Part shown: piece after piece, positions 10,614 to 22,049 of the stretch
Numbering within the stretch: position 1 is the stretch's first letter
Layout: each line of letters starts with the position of its first letter
NCBI GenBank assembly: GCA_028673005.1
Contig: CM054115.1
Location: forward strand, 195,742,370-195,806,369
Direction of reading: 5' to 3'
Length of the DNA stretch: 64,000 nucleotides
Source of the DNA: Tanypteryx hageni
Taxonomy: Eukaryota; Arthropoda; Insecta; Odonata; Petaluridae
Made by a program: the position numbers and the translations under genes
Notes under the pieces: generated by a model
Told to the model about the DNA's origin: nothing
Seen by the model: only the letters and a program-made list of their open reading frames with translations
The model's database searches: none

Positions 10614-12587
10614 TTGAAAGTATTACTTGTCAATATACAGTGCTTGCGTAGAAAGATCGACGAGTTTGAAGTATTTATTTCTTCCCTTAACGCCGAGATT
10701 CTTTGCATCTCCGAACACTGGCTTCGACCAAGTGAGTTACCCAGCCCTAAAATTAATGGTTACTTCATTGAAAGTTGTTTTTGTAGATTTATTGCAAAAA
10801 ATGGTGGTGTGATAATTTGTGTAAGAAACGATTTAAAGACACGCGATTTAAAAATTCCTGAATATCTATGCACTGAAATTGACTTTGAATGCTGTGGAAC
10901 TGTATTAACCCTGGATAAAGTCTGTGTACCTATTCTTTGTGTGTATAGATCCCCCAATGGCAATTTCTCTACCTCCACTGATAAGCTAATAAGTGCCTTG
11001 GACATATCAGGTAAAGACACAAATACTATGAGTGTGTGTGGGGACTTTAATGTGGATCTCAGCACCAACAATAATATGAAATTACAACTTCTTGATATTT
11101 TCCTAGGGTATAATATGTCTCATTCTATACATCAGCATACTAGAATTACTAACAATTCTGCCACAACCATCGACAACATATTGTCTAGTGTAAAAGCAAA
11201 CAAAAGCTATGTACCCAACACCTGTCTCTCTGATCATACAGCCCAAATTTCTGAATTCACTCTTACCATCATACCTAAAATCCAGCATAATAATTACCGT
11301 TTGAAATGGTGTCTTTCTTATAATGCTCAGGCTAATTTTATTTCCCTTCTCCAGTGTGAGAGCTGGGATAAAGTTTTCAACTCTGTCTCTTTCGAAGATA
11401 AATTTAATAACTTCCTTAAAATATTTTTACATCACTTCAGCCATTGTTTTCCTTTAAAAAGGTATGTTGATAGGAGAAACAACATGACCAATCAGTGGAT
11501 AACTCCCGAAATTATCACCCTCTCTGATCAGCTAAGACAACTTTACAATCAAACGCAAGCATCAAAATCAGACATTGATAAAAGCCACTATCTAAAATGC
11601 AAGAAACACTACTCTAAACTCATCACAGAGACCAAAAGGGGACATAATATCAATGTAATCGACAGATCCAGTGATAAAAGCAAAGTTGTCTGGAAAATTA
11701 TCAACAACTCCATTCCTTCAAAAAGACACACTACCATAGATGCTATATCCAATGAAAACACTCTAATAACAGACCCAACACTAATTGCTAACTGCTTCAA
11801 CAAATATTTCCTCAACTTGGTCAGTCTCTCATCTAAAAATCTGCCTACTGCAAAATCATGTCCTCTTCCCTGTTCATACAGAAACTCTATCTTCCTACAT
11901 CCTACAGATGAGAAAGAGATAAACTCAATTCTAGACAAAATAAGTAGAAAAAACTCAGCTGAATATAACAACATTCCTTGTTCCCTTTCCCCTCTCTCTC
12001 AGTTAATCAATCAATCCTTTAAAAGTGGAAATTTTCCTCACCAATTAAAAATTGCAAAAGTTGTCCCAATACATAAAAGTGGTGACATTCACGACATGGG
12101 CAATTATAGGCTAATCTCGGTGCTGTCTGTCTTTTCCAAAATATTTTCTGAATGCCAATTTGGTTTCCTTGAGGGCAAATCAACTGAAAATGCCATTTAT
12201 AAATTTATTAATTCAGTTTTTAATGGCCTAGACAACCACAACAACACAGTTGGCCTATTTTATGATCTCTCCAAGGCCATCGACTCCGTTGACCATGACA
12301 TTCTTCTAAGCAAACTGGATGCTTATGGTATCTCAGGAATAGCCAATGATTGGCTTAGATCCTTTTTTTGTAACAGAAAACAAATTGTCTTTATTAATTC
12401 TACAACCCAACAGAAAAAATTTATATCAGACTTCTTAACCATTTCCCGAAGTGTGATACAAGGGTCAATTTTGGGACCCTTGCTGTATCTTTTTTACATC
12501 AATGATATTATATCAATTTCGGGGAGATCTTCATTTATGCAGATGATACTAATCATTTTATTCAGCAAGAAATTGACAAAATGGTGA
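10614..12587 (+). pseudogene. LINE ORF2: endonuclease and reverse transcriptase, broken
   Basis: A 657-residue frame. Residues 1-220 are an apurinic-type endonuclease: ISEHWL with the catalytic Glu, VYRSPNGN, CGDFNVD, and SDH near residue 205. Residues about 430-640 are reverse transcriptase: KVVPIHKSGD, GNYRLISVLSVFSKIF, FYDLSKAIDSVDH (usual KAFD changed to KAID) and IQGSILGPLLYLFYIND. Between FSKIF and CQFGF the usual stretch of some 25 residues is absent, so there is an internal deletion. The catalytic YADDT is present in the next frame near 12538, so one frameshift near 12515-12530 destroys the protein. The first methionine is not a credible start. Confidence 0.85.
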
Positions 12588-12785
12588 ACTGGAGTAATAT
12601 CAACAATGTTTCCATTAATTAAAAAGAAATCAGTTGTTATGCAATTTCATCCACCTCAAAAAAAATTACATCAACACCCTTGTTCAAAATTGCAGATTCA
12701 ACACTTGTTGCAACATCTGTCACCAAATTCCTTGGAATCCATGTAGATGAATGCCTCGCTTGCAACTACTGGATCAATAAAGTAA

Positions 12786-13127
12786 TATAATAATAATAGT
12801 AATAATAATAATAATATAGATGTAATTTTGCTAGATCAGCAACAATGTCATTGCCCTTGACGACGAAATTTTTTCATCTAAAATTTAGCCAAATTTTCGT
12901 GTTAATTATGAATTTGTGGGACAATTCGATGTGTATTCAAAAACCGATGGCAGGAAAATGAATATCCATTCTTTTAGGTGTCGTTTGGTGCAAGTCTCAT
13001 ATTCATATGGCAATTCTAAGTGATTTTAAAATGCAAATGAAAAATGTGCTGCAACTGTGCAAACTTGCACACTGTGCAAACACACAGCAAGAAGGACAGA
13101 ATACTTTTTAATATATGTATTACATAC
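12786..13127. other. Simple repeat and unannotated spacer
   Basis: (AAT)n-type repeat at 12785-12820, then AT-rich sequence. A GTGCAAACTTGCACACTGTGC palindrome-like patch lies near 13055-13075. Nothing coding is seen. Confidence 0.4.
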
Positions 13128-13852
13128 AAGTAGTTGGTGCTTGCATTTTGCAAGCATTTCATCTCACCCTGATAAACATTAATTTTTCAGAGAGATATAT
13201 CATTATTAGAAATATTTTTTAATTCAAAAGCGTTCACCTCTGCACCCATTTTCATTCTTTCCTTATGGAACAATATTCGATTAAAACAATACCTAAAATT
13301 TGCAATTTCAAGAATATTAGGTATAATTTTTACCCATGAGGTGCACTAATGCCTCACTTTTCTGACATATTTTAACTTTGTAGCTAATCTAGAAGTGAAA
13401 TAATATTTATCTAATTGTTTAAATTTTAAAAATTTATAACGACCGCAATAACAATACCAAGGAAATATTAAAATGTTTATTTGTGCAATTTTACTAACCT
13501 CTAAGTAAATTTAAAATTTCAGCTTTGTGGCTTGCCCCGTAGAACCAAAACATTTACGTAATTGTTAAAACTTTAAGAATTTTTAACAGCCAAACATATT
13601 AAAATATCAAATTTTCTATAATCCCTATTTCGTTTTTTTACAAATCCTACCTCTAAAAAAATTTCAGCTTCGTAGCACATTCGGAAATACATAAACCTTG
13701 AAATTTTGTTTAAACAATTGCAACTTTTTAGCGGTCGCATTGTTGAACTTTTTCAAGATTTTCATCTTTTCTAGTCAGTTTTGCACATAATCCTGACTTC
13801 ATAAAAAATTTTTCTCCAGCTCTTCTGAAAGTGCCTAAACATTAGTATTCTC

Positions 13853-13896
<44 letters not shown>

Positions 13897-13918
13897 TTCC
13901 TCTGTAAGAAGAGTCTAT
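13128..13918 (-). mobile_element. Non-autonomous Helitron-like copy 1
   Basis: Read on the - strand it starts near 13918 with TCTATTATATATAGAC and TTCTTACAGAGGA, passes ATACTAATGTTTAGGCACTT, and ends with the hairpin TGCTTGCAAAATGCAAGCA (13138-13156) followed 11 bases later by CTACTTG. A 3' hairpin about 11 nt from a CTRR-like end and a 5' TC are Helitron features. The same sequence recurs at 20505, 31885-33622 and 34905-36724. No helicase gene is present. Its 5' edge lies 80 bp from an EFL1 exon. Confidence 0.55.
13856..13894. repeat. (TA)n microsatellite
   Basis: About 38 bp of TA dinucleotides near the 5' end of the Helitron-like copy. Confidence 0.95.
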
Positions 13919-13998
13919 ATATAATAGAGGTGAGGTGATCAGCATCTGCGGATCAACTTCTATAGCACTTTAAGTCGCTTCTCGTTCCCTCTTCGCAG

Positions 13999-14186
13999 GC
14001 AAGCTGTATGCGGTCCTGGGCAGGCGTCATGGCCGCATCCTCGCCGGAGACATGACACAGGGTTCGGCTTCATTTAGCGTTACTGCAGTGCTGCCAATCG
14101 TTGAGAGTTTCGCCTTCGCACCCGAAATCCGGAAGCAGACTTCTGGTCTCGCCGTTAGTCCACAGCTTCTGTTCTCGCATTGGGAG
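13999..14186 (+). CDS. EFL1: EFL1 penultimate exon (domain V of elongation factor-like GTPase 1)
   Basis: EFL1 (Ria1 in yeast) is the cytoplasmic GTPase that, with SBDS, evicts eIF6 from late 60S ribosomal subunits. This 188-bp exon starts after a CTCTTCGCAG acceptor and ends at GAG|GTGAGT. It begins two bases into a codon, then reads [39 protein letters not shown] and [10 protein letters not shown], the EF-G-like domain V of the family. SHWE is the family signature next to the last exon. The usual TSGLASPQ reads TSGLAVSPQ here, one extra valine in a normally fixed loop. It ends in phase 0, matching the exon at 29556. GC content is higher than the surroundings. Upstream exons were not found in 1-13998. 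Confidence 0.93.
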
Positions 14187-15016
14187 GTGAGTGCATGTCC
14201 GTCTAAGGCATGGGATCTCAAACTGGATGCCGTGACACACTGGGGCGCTGCAGCTGATTTTTAGAGGTGCCACGATAAAATTAGTTTTGTAAATAAATCA
14301 ATGATTTGGACGTGTTTACAGGTAACTAGGGCATTAATTTTTTCTCTAATAAATTGATTATGGTGCGGTACAAACAAATGGATATGTCCAAACGTTGTAA
14401 TACTTGTTTGTGAAAAAATAAAAACCTGGTTTGAATGCTGGGGTGCTGCAAAATTCAGTTTATCTTTGAAAGGGTTCTGCGGGGAAGCTGCATCAGCTGA
14501 TCAAGATGCAGCAAAGGAATTCCCGAATAAATTTTTGAAATTCCTCAGGTCGAAGGGCTATATGCCAGAACAAACTTTCAATACATATTGATGAAACTAG
14601 CTTATTCTGGAAGAAAATGTCAAATATCCCGAGAGAAACGTACTGCACAAAGGTTAAGGCTGCAAAAGATCGCTTAAATCTATTATTATATGGAAAAGTT
14701 TCGGGAGATTTTAAATGTAAACCAAAGGTAATTTACCGTTCAGAAAATCCTCCTTAAAAGCGAAGATTAAATCGGATCTGCCTGCCTTCTGGAGGTGTAA
14801 TAAGATAACCTGGGTTACATGTAAACTGTTCGAGGATCGGTTTGCCAACTGCTTCATTCAGCAAGTGAAGACCTACATGAGGATGTAGAAAATGCCATTT
14901 AAAGTGCTTCTTGTCCTAGACAATGCTCCAGGACACCCAGTTTTTCTTACAGAAGGTTATTCTGACATCGAAGTTGTATTCCTTCCACTTTTGCAGTACA
15001 TGGACCAAGGGGTCAT

Positions 15017-15305
15017 TGGTAAATAAACAAAAACTCCTGCACCGTGAAAAGGAAGAGAATACTCATACTCACGCTGCAGATTGCTGGTAAACGTCGCAGG
15101 ACCTAAGTCAAAAGGAGGCACACACAGAAACATATGGTGCCTAGTTTTAATTTTTGGTTAGAGTTTACTGTGTGTCTTTTGCATGTTTCTGCATGTGCGT
15201 GTGTCTCCTTTTGACTTGGGTCCTGCGACGGTGTTTACCAGCAACCTGCACCGTGAATATTTTCTTCCTTTTTTCGGTGAAGGAGTTTTTGTTTATTTAC
15301 TCTTG
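15017..15305. repeat. Left pseudo-LTR of the Penelope-like element (palindromic)
   Basis: A long imperfect palindrome: outer arms GGTAAATAAACAAAAACTCC and its complement near 15285-15303, inner arms TGGTAAACGTCGCAGGACCT (about 15086) and its complement ending at 15240. The same sequence flanks the 3' side. I found no CTGATGA string, so the hammerhead ribozyme reported for other Penelope pseudo-LTRs is not visible in this copy. Confidence 0.8.
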
Positions 15306-17354
15306 CATTGTTTCACCGTGTCTCACAACCCTCCCTTTTCATATATTACAATGTCTCTCCAGACAAGCAAGCTATCTGCCATCTGCCTCCAAAGCCTTCT
15401 TATTCGCAAAACAAAAATGGTTAAACTTAGAAATCCGACATATATACAGTAAGCGCAACTTGAGTTAAAAGTATATAATCAGCACTCAAAAATCACCTAA
15501 CTCGCAACCAAGAAATCACTTGGGACAACTTTCATGCTAAAATGCATGCTGTTATACAACACAAGACTGAATACAAAACACAAAAATTAAAGAAAAAACT
15601 ACATTCACTCACAAACAAAAATTATACACCAATGCCAGTTACCAACACCAAAACCTCAGGCAACAATCTTTCACATGAAGCCTTCAATGCAGATGAAATT
15701 TCTCCCCTCAACAAAGGACTAAAATATGACCTTCCATACAGAAAACCACCACTAGAAGACGTAATAGCCAACATCGAATCCTCTATTAAATATATCCCTG
15801 AAAATACCAAGAACTTTATAAGGAATTCTGCATTAACCAAAATAAAACATTATCAACACAGCACAACTTACATCCACTCACCAGAAACAATATCTAATCA
15901 TGAAATCATTAAATTCCAAAAACTGTTTTCACATTAAAACCGACAAAGGAAATACTTGTTATAATGGACAAGAATCAATATTACCAAAAAGTGGATCAAC
16001 TTCTCCAAGGAGTCCCCTACACAAAAATCCCAAAAAAACCCTTTGAACCAAATGATAACTAAAACATAAATATCTGAAAACATGCCCCACTTTAATAGAT
16101 AAACGACTCATCTTCAATTAAATATCTCCAATCCGGTTGTCTCCAGGATGTACTGCCTTCCAAAATTACACAAATCAGGCACACCTATGAAACTCATAGT
16201 TTTAGGGATCAACTCTTCTACATACAAAATATCTTAGTAGCTAAACTATAAATTCAAACAAATACAACTAGATTGTGACTCTCGCATGAACAACAGAATA
16301 AAAAACACCGCACTTGCAAATAATGAAATCTTAGTTTCCTTCGATGTCACCTCCTTATTCCCAAGCATACCTATCAAAGAAACCATAGAATTCCTACAGA
16401 CATGGTTATTAGAAAAGAATATTCCTAAGGAAGCAACAGAAGAATACATTCGTTTAACCTCTGTGTGCATGCAACAAAGCTTCTTTAAAATCAACAACAG
16501 AAGACGGTACCACTTTGGGTAACTCCCTCTCCCCTTTTATAGCTGATCTCTTCATGACTAATTTCGAGAAGTCTTGTAAATCTTCCTTCCCATATTTTCC
16601 AAAAACTTGGCTCTGTTACGTAGATGACATTTTTGCAATCTTTGACACAGCAAAAGAAAGCATCCCTAATTTCATACAATGCCTCAACCAACATCACGAT
16701 AAAATTTACACACGAAATAGAAAACAATAAATCTTTACCTTTCTTAGATTTGCTCATTACAAGAAAACATAACAAACTGCAATTCAACATTTACAGAAAA
16801 CCTACACACACCAACACATATATTCATATGGACTCTCACCACCATATCTCACATAAATTAGCTCCCTTCATAGACTACTAAATACACTTCTATCAAAAAC
16901 AGATTTTTACATAGAACTTACATTTATTAAAAACTGCGCATTACACAACAGACTCAACTCACAAATCATCGACAAAATGATTCAAAAACACAAGCACAAT
17001 ATTCAAATTAAATCATGCACCACACTCATGAACAAAAACGCAAAGAAAAAATACATAAAACTACCATATGCACCAAAACTAACAAATATCTCCAACGCAT
17101 GCATTCAAAATTTGATCTTCACCCGGTTTTTTGTCAACAAAAATAAACTATCTAACCTACTGACAGACCCGATAGATAAAATTCCCAATCACCACAAATC
17201 TGGCATTTACCAAGTCAATTTCAGTTCATGTGACAAAATTTACATAGGACAATCTAGATGCAAACTGGAAACCCAGTTTAAAGAACACATAGCACACTAC
17301 AGAAACAATAGAATAAACAAATCAAGTATTGCAACTCATATTTTTGACACTCAC

Positions 17355-17590
17355 TGGTAAACGTCGCAGGACCTAAGTCAAAAGGAGACACATGCACACG
17401 CAGAAACATATGGTGCCTAGTTTTAATTTTGGTTCGAGTTTACTGTGTGAGTGGCTTCTGTATGTTTACGTAAGTGTGTGTGTCTCCTTTTGACTTAGGT
17501 CCTGCGACGGTGTTTACCAGCAACCTGCAGCTTGAGTGTATACTCTTCCTTTTAATGCTGAAGGAGTTTTTGTTTATTTACTATTGTATT
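17355..17590. repeat. Right pseudo-LTR of the Penelope-like element
   Basis: Direct repeat of the left one: CTGGTAAACGTCGCAGGACC at about 17355, its complement at 17500-17522, then AAGGAGTTTTTGTTTATTTA and TTTCATATATACC to the target duplication. This copy of the inner palindrome has fewer mismatches than the left one. Confidence 0.8.
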
Positions 17591-18135
17591 GTTTCACCAT
17601 GTCTCGCAACCCTCCATTTTCATATATACCAAGGGGTCATATATTATCTGGCGAACTTTCAACCATATTTTGGAGTAAATGGACACCAATTCCCTGATGT
17701 CCATTTGCGAATGTTGGAATTAATTCAACATACTAACAGCCATTAGTATGATAAGATAATCTTGAGATGAAGTAAGGAAATCAACGATGAATGCCTGCTG
17801 GCAGAAACTTAACCCAAAGCTGTTCATTTCAAAGGCTATTCTAGTATTCGCAGGGAAGTTGACAAAGTCATGGAAATGTTAGTTAGATCTAAAAGAGGAA
17901 GAAGTGGAAGGATTACAGAACAGTGAGAGCAAAAAAGAAGATCTAGAGCCTGAGAAACAACAGTTTACAGCAAAGATATTATCAGAAATCTTAAAGATGG
18001 CTAGCGAGTTGAAAGAGAAAGTAATGCAGGTTGATCCATCCATAGAAAGGAAGGAGCATCAATTTCAAGAGAATAATCGAATCTGCAATATCTCCCTATG
18101 AATATATTTATAAAAAATTAAAAACAAAAGGAAAG

Positions 18136-18998
18136 GCAGCTTCAGAACAGAATTCCTGAAGCCAAATTCCTCTTCTTCTTTCACCTACAAATCACGCTCT
18201 TCTAAAACACCTGGACTTCCTCCAACACCTTGTTTCCAACGTCATCACTAACTTTCCTTTATCTCAATCTTATATATATATATATTGCAACAGTCGCGGT
18301 CCTTTTTTAATGATATATATATATATAGTTGCAATTTCAGTGGTACCCGGATCACCAATATCATCTCGTGGCAACCCAGAGTGAGTTCGAATGCTAGTTT
18401 TCTTAAATAAAAATCTCCATTGAAGATTTCTGCTCTTTTAGATTGTCCTAAAAGTGTTCAGTGTTCAGTACTTTTAGGAACTCTTAAAATAAACAAGTTT
18501 TTGTTTTTTCTTAATTTTCTGGAGAGAATTTAGTATTCCATGTTTAGTGTTTATCTATGTTTACTCTTGAAATAATCCTCCCCCCTCTACACTTACTTTG
18601 ATTTAAAAAGGTTTTGGAAAAATATAGAAAATTTGAACTGATACTCAAATATTTTTGTCAAATTATGTTGAGAAAATGAACCTCAAGATTCAAGAGTTTT
18701 AATTATGTACTTCATTAACAAAATTTCATTTGTATCTTCTTAATAAATATAGGTGTATTTTTAAAAACTGTATTCTTAAATTTATTTTTCATTAAACGCA
18801 GATTTCAAATTTTGCTTTAATTAAAAACTGTTAATTTTAAGTAAAAGTTTTTTCTTTTTTCTTCTTATTCTTATATTTTCGATTCGAGAGATTCGTGAGA
18901 TTCGAGGGATTCGAGAACCTTTTAGGATTCGGATTCGGATTCGAGAAAATTTTGGATTCGTCCCACCTCTAATATATATATACACATTCATACATATA
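18136..18998. other. Unannotated AT-rich intronic sequence
   Basis: TA repeats at 18271-18282 and 18314-18326 flank a short GTTGCAA/TTGCAAC inverted pair, and GATTCGAG-type short repeats occur near 18885-18960. No coding signal. Confidence 0.4.
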
Positions 18999-19456
18999 CA
19001 GGGTGTTTTTAAAGTAGCTTTACAACTTTGAATGGATGTAAAAGAAATTCGATGAGTTGTATATGGAATTGTGACATGTGAGTGGACAGTGCTAGTCTTG
19101 AAGTTTTTGCATCATAGTCGTAGTACCGCACACCGCCACGAGGAGTGCTCCCCGGCAGTTGAGAACAAAATGGCAAATTTTACTGGTGCATAGCAAGCTC
19201 AGTGTGTGTTTTGGTTCGAAGAAACTAAGTCTGCTACACAAGTTCAGAGAAATATTCGCACAGAGTATCGTAAGGATCCTCCCAGTAGACCATCTATTTA
19301 TGAATTGTACAAGAATTTTGTTGAGACTGGATGTTCTGTATGTCATACCAAGAAAAGCGGTAGGCTATCTGCGAATGAGGAAGCCATGGAACAGGTTAGG
19401 GAGAGTTTCGTGCAAAGTCAGCACAAAGAGGAAGAGGAGGACGTAGAGTTTGCATA
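18999..19456 (+). mobile_element. Truncated mariner-type element, N-terminal fragment only
   Basis: Starts CAGGGTGTTTTTAAAGTAGC right after a TA, as expected for a mariner-superfamily end. From about 19170 it encodes the helix-turn-helix N-terminus of the same transposase class as at 33745: QCVFWFEETKSATQVQRNIR, PPSRPSIYELYKNFVETG, KKSGRLSANEE, QVRESFVQS. One in-frame TAG follows the first residues. The catalytic domain is missing; homology ends near 19430 and the acidic EEEEDVEFA end is not part of the family. Confidence 0.75.
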
Positions 19457-20504
19457 GAATTAAAAGGAGCTGCAGCACAAAAATAACAATAATAAATTAT
19501 AATTCATTATAAAACATTTTATATGATCGAATCATGCACCATAGTCAAACGGTAAGATTTCATTAAAGTAAATATAACAGTATTTTAATGGATTTCTTTA
19601 AATGATAATACAGAAAATATTTCAAACCGAATTTCTAATACAATTGAAAAAATATCATTCTATGACTTTTTAAAAATTTATTTAAATAAAGCCAATTTTC
19701 TGAAAAAATTTCAAAACTACTATATTTAAAAGAAAATTACTATTTTAAAATATAGTTAAAACTCATTGCAGTTCATGTAAGTATTTGGTTCACAGTAAGT
19801 TACTACACATTTTTCCTTTGTTGGTAAATTGACTTCATTAACATTTATTCTGTTTTTAAGCATAAGATTAAAACAATTAAATTATTAAGTTAAATTCTAT
19901 ACGTTTTAAATAACATAATTTGCTCAAATTTCTGCAGATTCTTCATACATTAGATCTTATTATTTCGATTTTACTCTTATTTTCAACAAATATTTGGACA
20001 AGAATTTGGTCTCATTGATAATAAATTTTAAACAATATAACAAAGATAACTTTCAAAACCACTGATTTGATGGTGCATGGAAGCTAAACCAGATCATAGC
20101 ATATTTCACTGATTTTTCATAACGAAATCAAATGTCTATGAAATAATTTTATGATGCTATGATATGAGAGAGAGAAGGAGAGAGAGGAAGAAAGAAAGAA
20201 GGAGAGAGAGACAAAATTAAATATTCCATGAATTAAAAATAGCTTTGGAAATATAAGAATTCTATAAGCGTAATGTATTTCTTTGTCTTAAAATTTCTAT
20301 TAGCCCAAAACTATTTTTACTCTCTGGAACACTCAATTTTGTGAGTTTTATATCCATTGATTACTTTTTATTGCATATAAAAGTAAGTTTCATTAATATT
20401 TTATATTAATTTTATTTTTACTTAATTTTATTTCAATTTTATTTTTACTTAATACTTAATTCGCGCATACCTGTCATATTTGATGGGCAATTACTCTAGT
20501 AACA
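19457..20504. other. Unannotated intronic sequence
   Basis: Strongly AT-rich. A GA-rich simple tract lies at 20165-20213. Nothing else recognisable. Confidence 0.4.
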
Positions 20505-20895
20505 CATATATAGGAGGATACTAATGTTTAGGCACTTCCAGAAGAGTGGCAGACTCGATTTTTTTTGTTGATAGAACTATGCGCAAAACTGACTAGAAAA
20601 AACGAAAATCTTGAAAAAGTTCAACAAGGCAGCCGCTAAAAATTCACAATTGTTTTAACAATATTCAAGGTTTATGTATTTCCGAATGTGCTACGGAACT
20701 GAAATTTTTTTATTAGGTAGAATTTGCAAAAAAAATTAAATAGGGATTATACAAATTTTGATATTTTAATTTGTTTGGCAGCTAAAAATTCGTATAATTT
20801 ACACAAATAGATAAATGTTTAGATACTACCGGGCGTGATAGGGAGCTGAAATTTCAAAGTTATTTAGATCTTAGTAACTCGTGCATGGAAATGCA
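20505..20895 (+). mobile_element. Helitron-like copy 2, 3'-truncated
   Basis: Begins near ACACATATATAGGAGGATAC and TAATGTTTAGGCACTTCCAG, then GAAAATCTTGAAAAAGTTCAAC, CGCTAAAAATTCACAATTGT, TTTATGTATTTCCGAATGTG and GATATTTTAATTTGTTTGGC, the same order as the copies at 32400-36724. The 3' hairpin end is missing. Confidence 0.6.
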
Positions 20896-21640
20896 CCTTT
20901 AGCGGATTTATTTTTTGTCGGTGTTAACACTGCGCGTAGCCCATGGAGCAGGCGAAAGCGCCTCATGGTGTTAATGGCGTCCTTCTCTAAGTTCCCTCAG
21001 CAATCCTTAAAAACATCTTAATGCTCTTTAATAGAAACCTTACAATCTTTGTGAGTTGTGCAGAAAGGAAGATCTGCTGAGTGCCCTATTTATAAACTTG
21101 AATTTAGTCTGTGCTATTGGGATAACTTGAGTTTAAGGTCTCCCGAGTTTATTTTCGTTTGTATCAGCTGTGGCTCGACAGAGTGGTTCTCCATTTTTGG
21201 GCCTCGTGAATCTCGCAGTTCAATAAAAACAACTAAATAATTGTTTTATTTACCTCTATTATGGTAGACTTTCATTAATGATACAGTAACTGCTGTAAGA
21301 AATAATTTCTTTTCTAGCGATGTCAACTAATGAACTTGCGTTGACAGAATGGTTAATGACTCTATGTAAACTTTTTAGTAAAAACTCACGGTTCTCTTTC
21401 GGTCGTACGACTATATTTCGCTGAATCGGTGTTCCATAGTTCCTTTCCTTGCAACTAGAGGCGCTTTCGTGAAATGTAGCCCTTTCCGATTTTGGACACC
21501 TTGAAATATATTTGTCGTACTGTTTGTTTATTTTACACCATTTCTATGTTAAGGCATGATTTTATTGATTTATTTATGTTCTAATACCATTCATATCATA
21601 CTTGGCACCACAAAGCTCTATATATAAGGTCATTTTATGT
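20896..21640. other. Unannotated intronic sequence
   Basis: No recognisable gene. A frame at 21058-21240 has no family resemblance I can name. Confidence 0.35.
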
Positions 21641-21735
21641 TTCAAGAGGTTTTTAACCCATGGTTTAGGAACCGATTACACCACCTTTTTGAACTTCGCG
21701 AATAATTGGTTCCGGAAAACTGTCGCGAAATGCAA
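21641..21735 (+). repeat. Left arm of a ~90-bp diverged inverted repeat
   Basis: Contains ACACCACCTTTTTGAACTTCG and GTCGCGAAATGCAAG. The reverse complement of 26700-26805 has CACCACCTTTTTGAACTTTG and GCGAAGTGCAAATTCGCGAC in the same order, about 5 kb away. The pair could be the ends of a large composite element enclosing the tandem repeats and the hAT. Confidence 0.55.
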
Positions 21736-22049
21736 GTCCTATTTTCCCATAAGACGCAATGTTATTTTGGGAATATGGTTCGAAGTCAACCTAAAATAAT
21801 AATTTTTTATCATAAATAATGAAGTTTAACGGAAAATAAAATAAAATATAACAGCAAATGAAAACCTAGCATCATAAAGTGAAAAAAAGTCTTTTAATTA
21901 TCTTAAAAACGGGTAATAGCAAATGATAATCCTGCATTACAAAGCGCATTTCCGCATGCGATTATCGATTGTTCATTCCAAGGAAATTCTTTAATTTAAA
22001 TTGATGAACTACTGAAATGGAATATTGAGTAGGTACGTGATGCGCAAAT

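Larger units (their letters stand above)
10317..12785 (+). mobile_element. Second LINE type (Jockey/CR1-like), truncated and decayed
   Basis: A non-LTR retrotransposon with the tail of ORF1 (10317-10598), endonuclease plus reverse transcriptase ORF2 (10614-12587), then shifted-frame ORF2 sequence to about 12785 including a TKFLGIHVDE block. It then stops at an AAT-rich simple repeat. The protein differs clearly from the LINE at 36728-40330, so two LINE families are present. The 5' end lies inside ORF1. Confidence 0.85.
15017..17627 (+). mobile_element. Penelope-like retroelement with GIY-YIG endonuclease, 13-bp TSD
   Basis: Penelope-like elements encode a telomerase-like reverse transcriptase and a GIY-YIG nuclease. 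The coding part runs about 15540-17360: an N-terminal lysine-rich region, then YCLPKLHKSG, VSFDVTSLFPSIPI, GNSLSPFIADLFM, CYVDDIFAIF (catalytic DD near 16625), NKSLPFLDLLITR, and a C-terminal GIY-YIG domain with SGIYQVNFSSCDKIYIGQS and later HIFDTHW. At least four frameshifts or stops break it. Inverted-repeat pseudo-LTRs flank it at 15017-15305 and about 17355-17590. ACCAAGGGGTCAT flanks the element at 15004-15016 and 17628-17640, an exact 13-bp target duplication inside the Tigger transposase. Confidence 0.9.
14460..18135 (+). mobile_element. Tigger/pogo (TIGD1-like) DNA transposon, decayed and split
   Basis: A Tc1/mariner-superfamily pogo-type element whose transposase resembles TIGD1. Before the split: DQDAAKEFPNKFLKFL, DETSLFWKKM (catalytic Asp), KAAKDRLNLLLYGK, then LDNAPGHP (second catalytic Asp) near 14920-14940, and MDQGVI at about 15000-15017. 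After a 2611-bp Penelope-like insertion it resumes in frame, and the C-terminal tail ILSEILKMASELKEKVMQVD...KTKRKAASEQNS is recognisable at 17960-18150. Several stops and shifts show a dead copy. Terminal repeats were not found; sequence at 14205-14460 may belong to another repeat. Confidence 0.8.

Noticed and set aside
14205..14470. hAT-like terminus (GGGATCTCAAACTGGATGCC, CTGGGGCGCTGCAG)
   Set aside because: The sequence resembles a hAT end, but I found neither the partner end nor an 8-bp duplication, so it is not listed as an element.
15017..17627. LTR retrotransposon instead of Penelope-like element
   Set aside because: Direct repeats are present, but the reverse transcriptase blocks, the GIY-YIG domain and the absence of protease, RNase H and integrase fit Penelope only.
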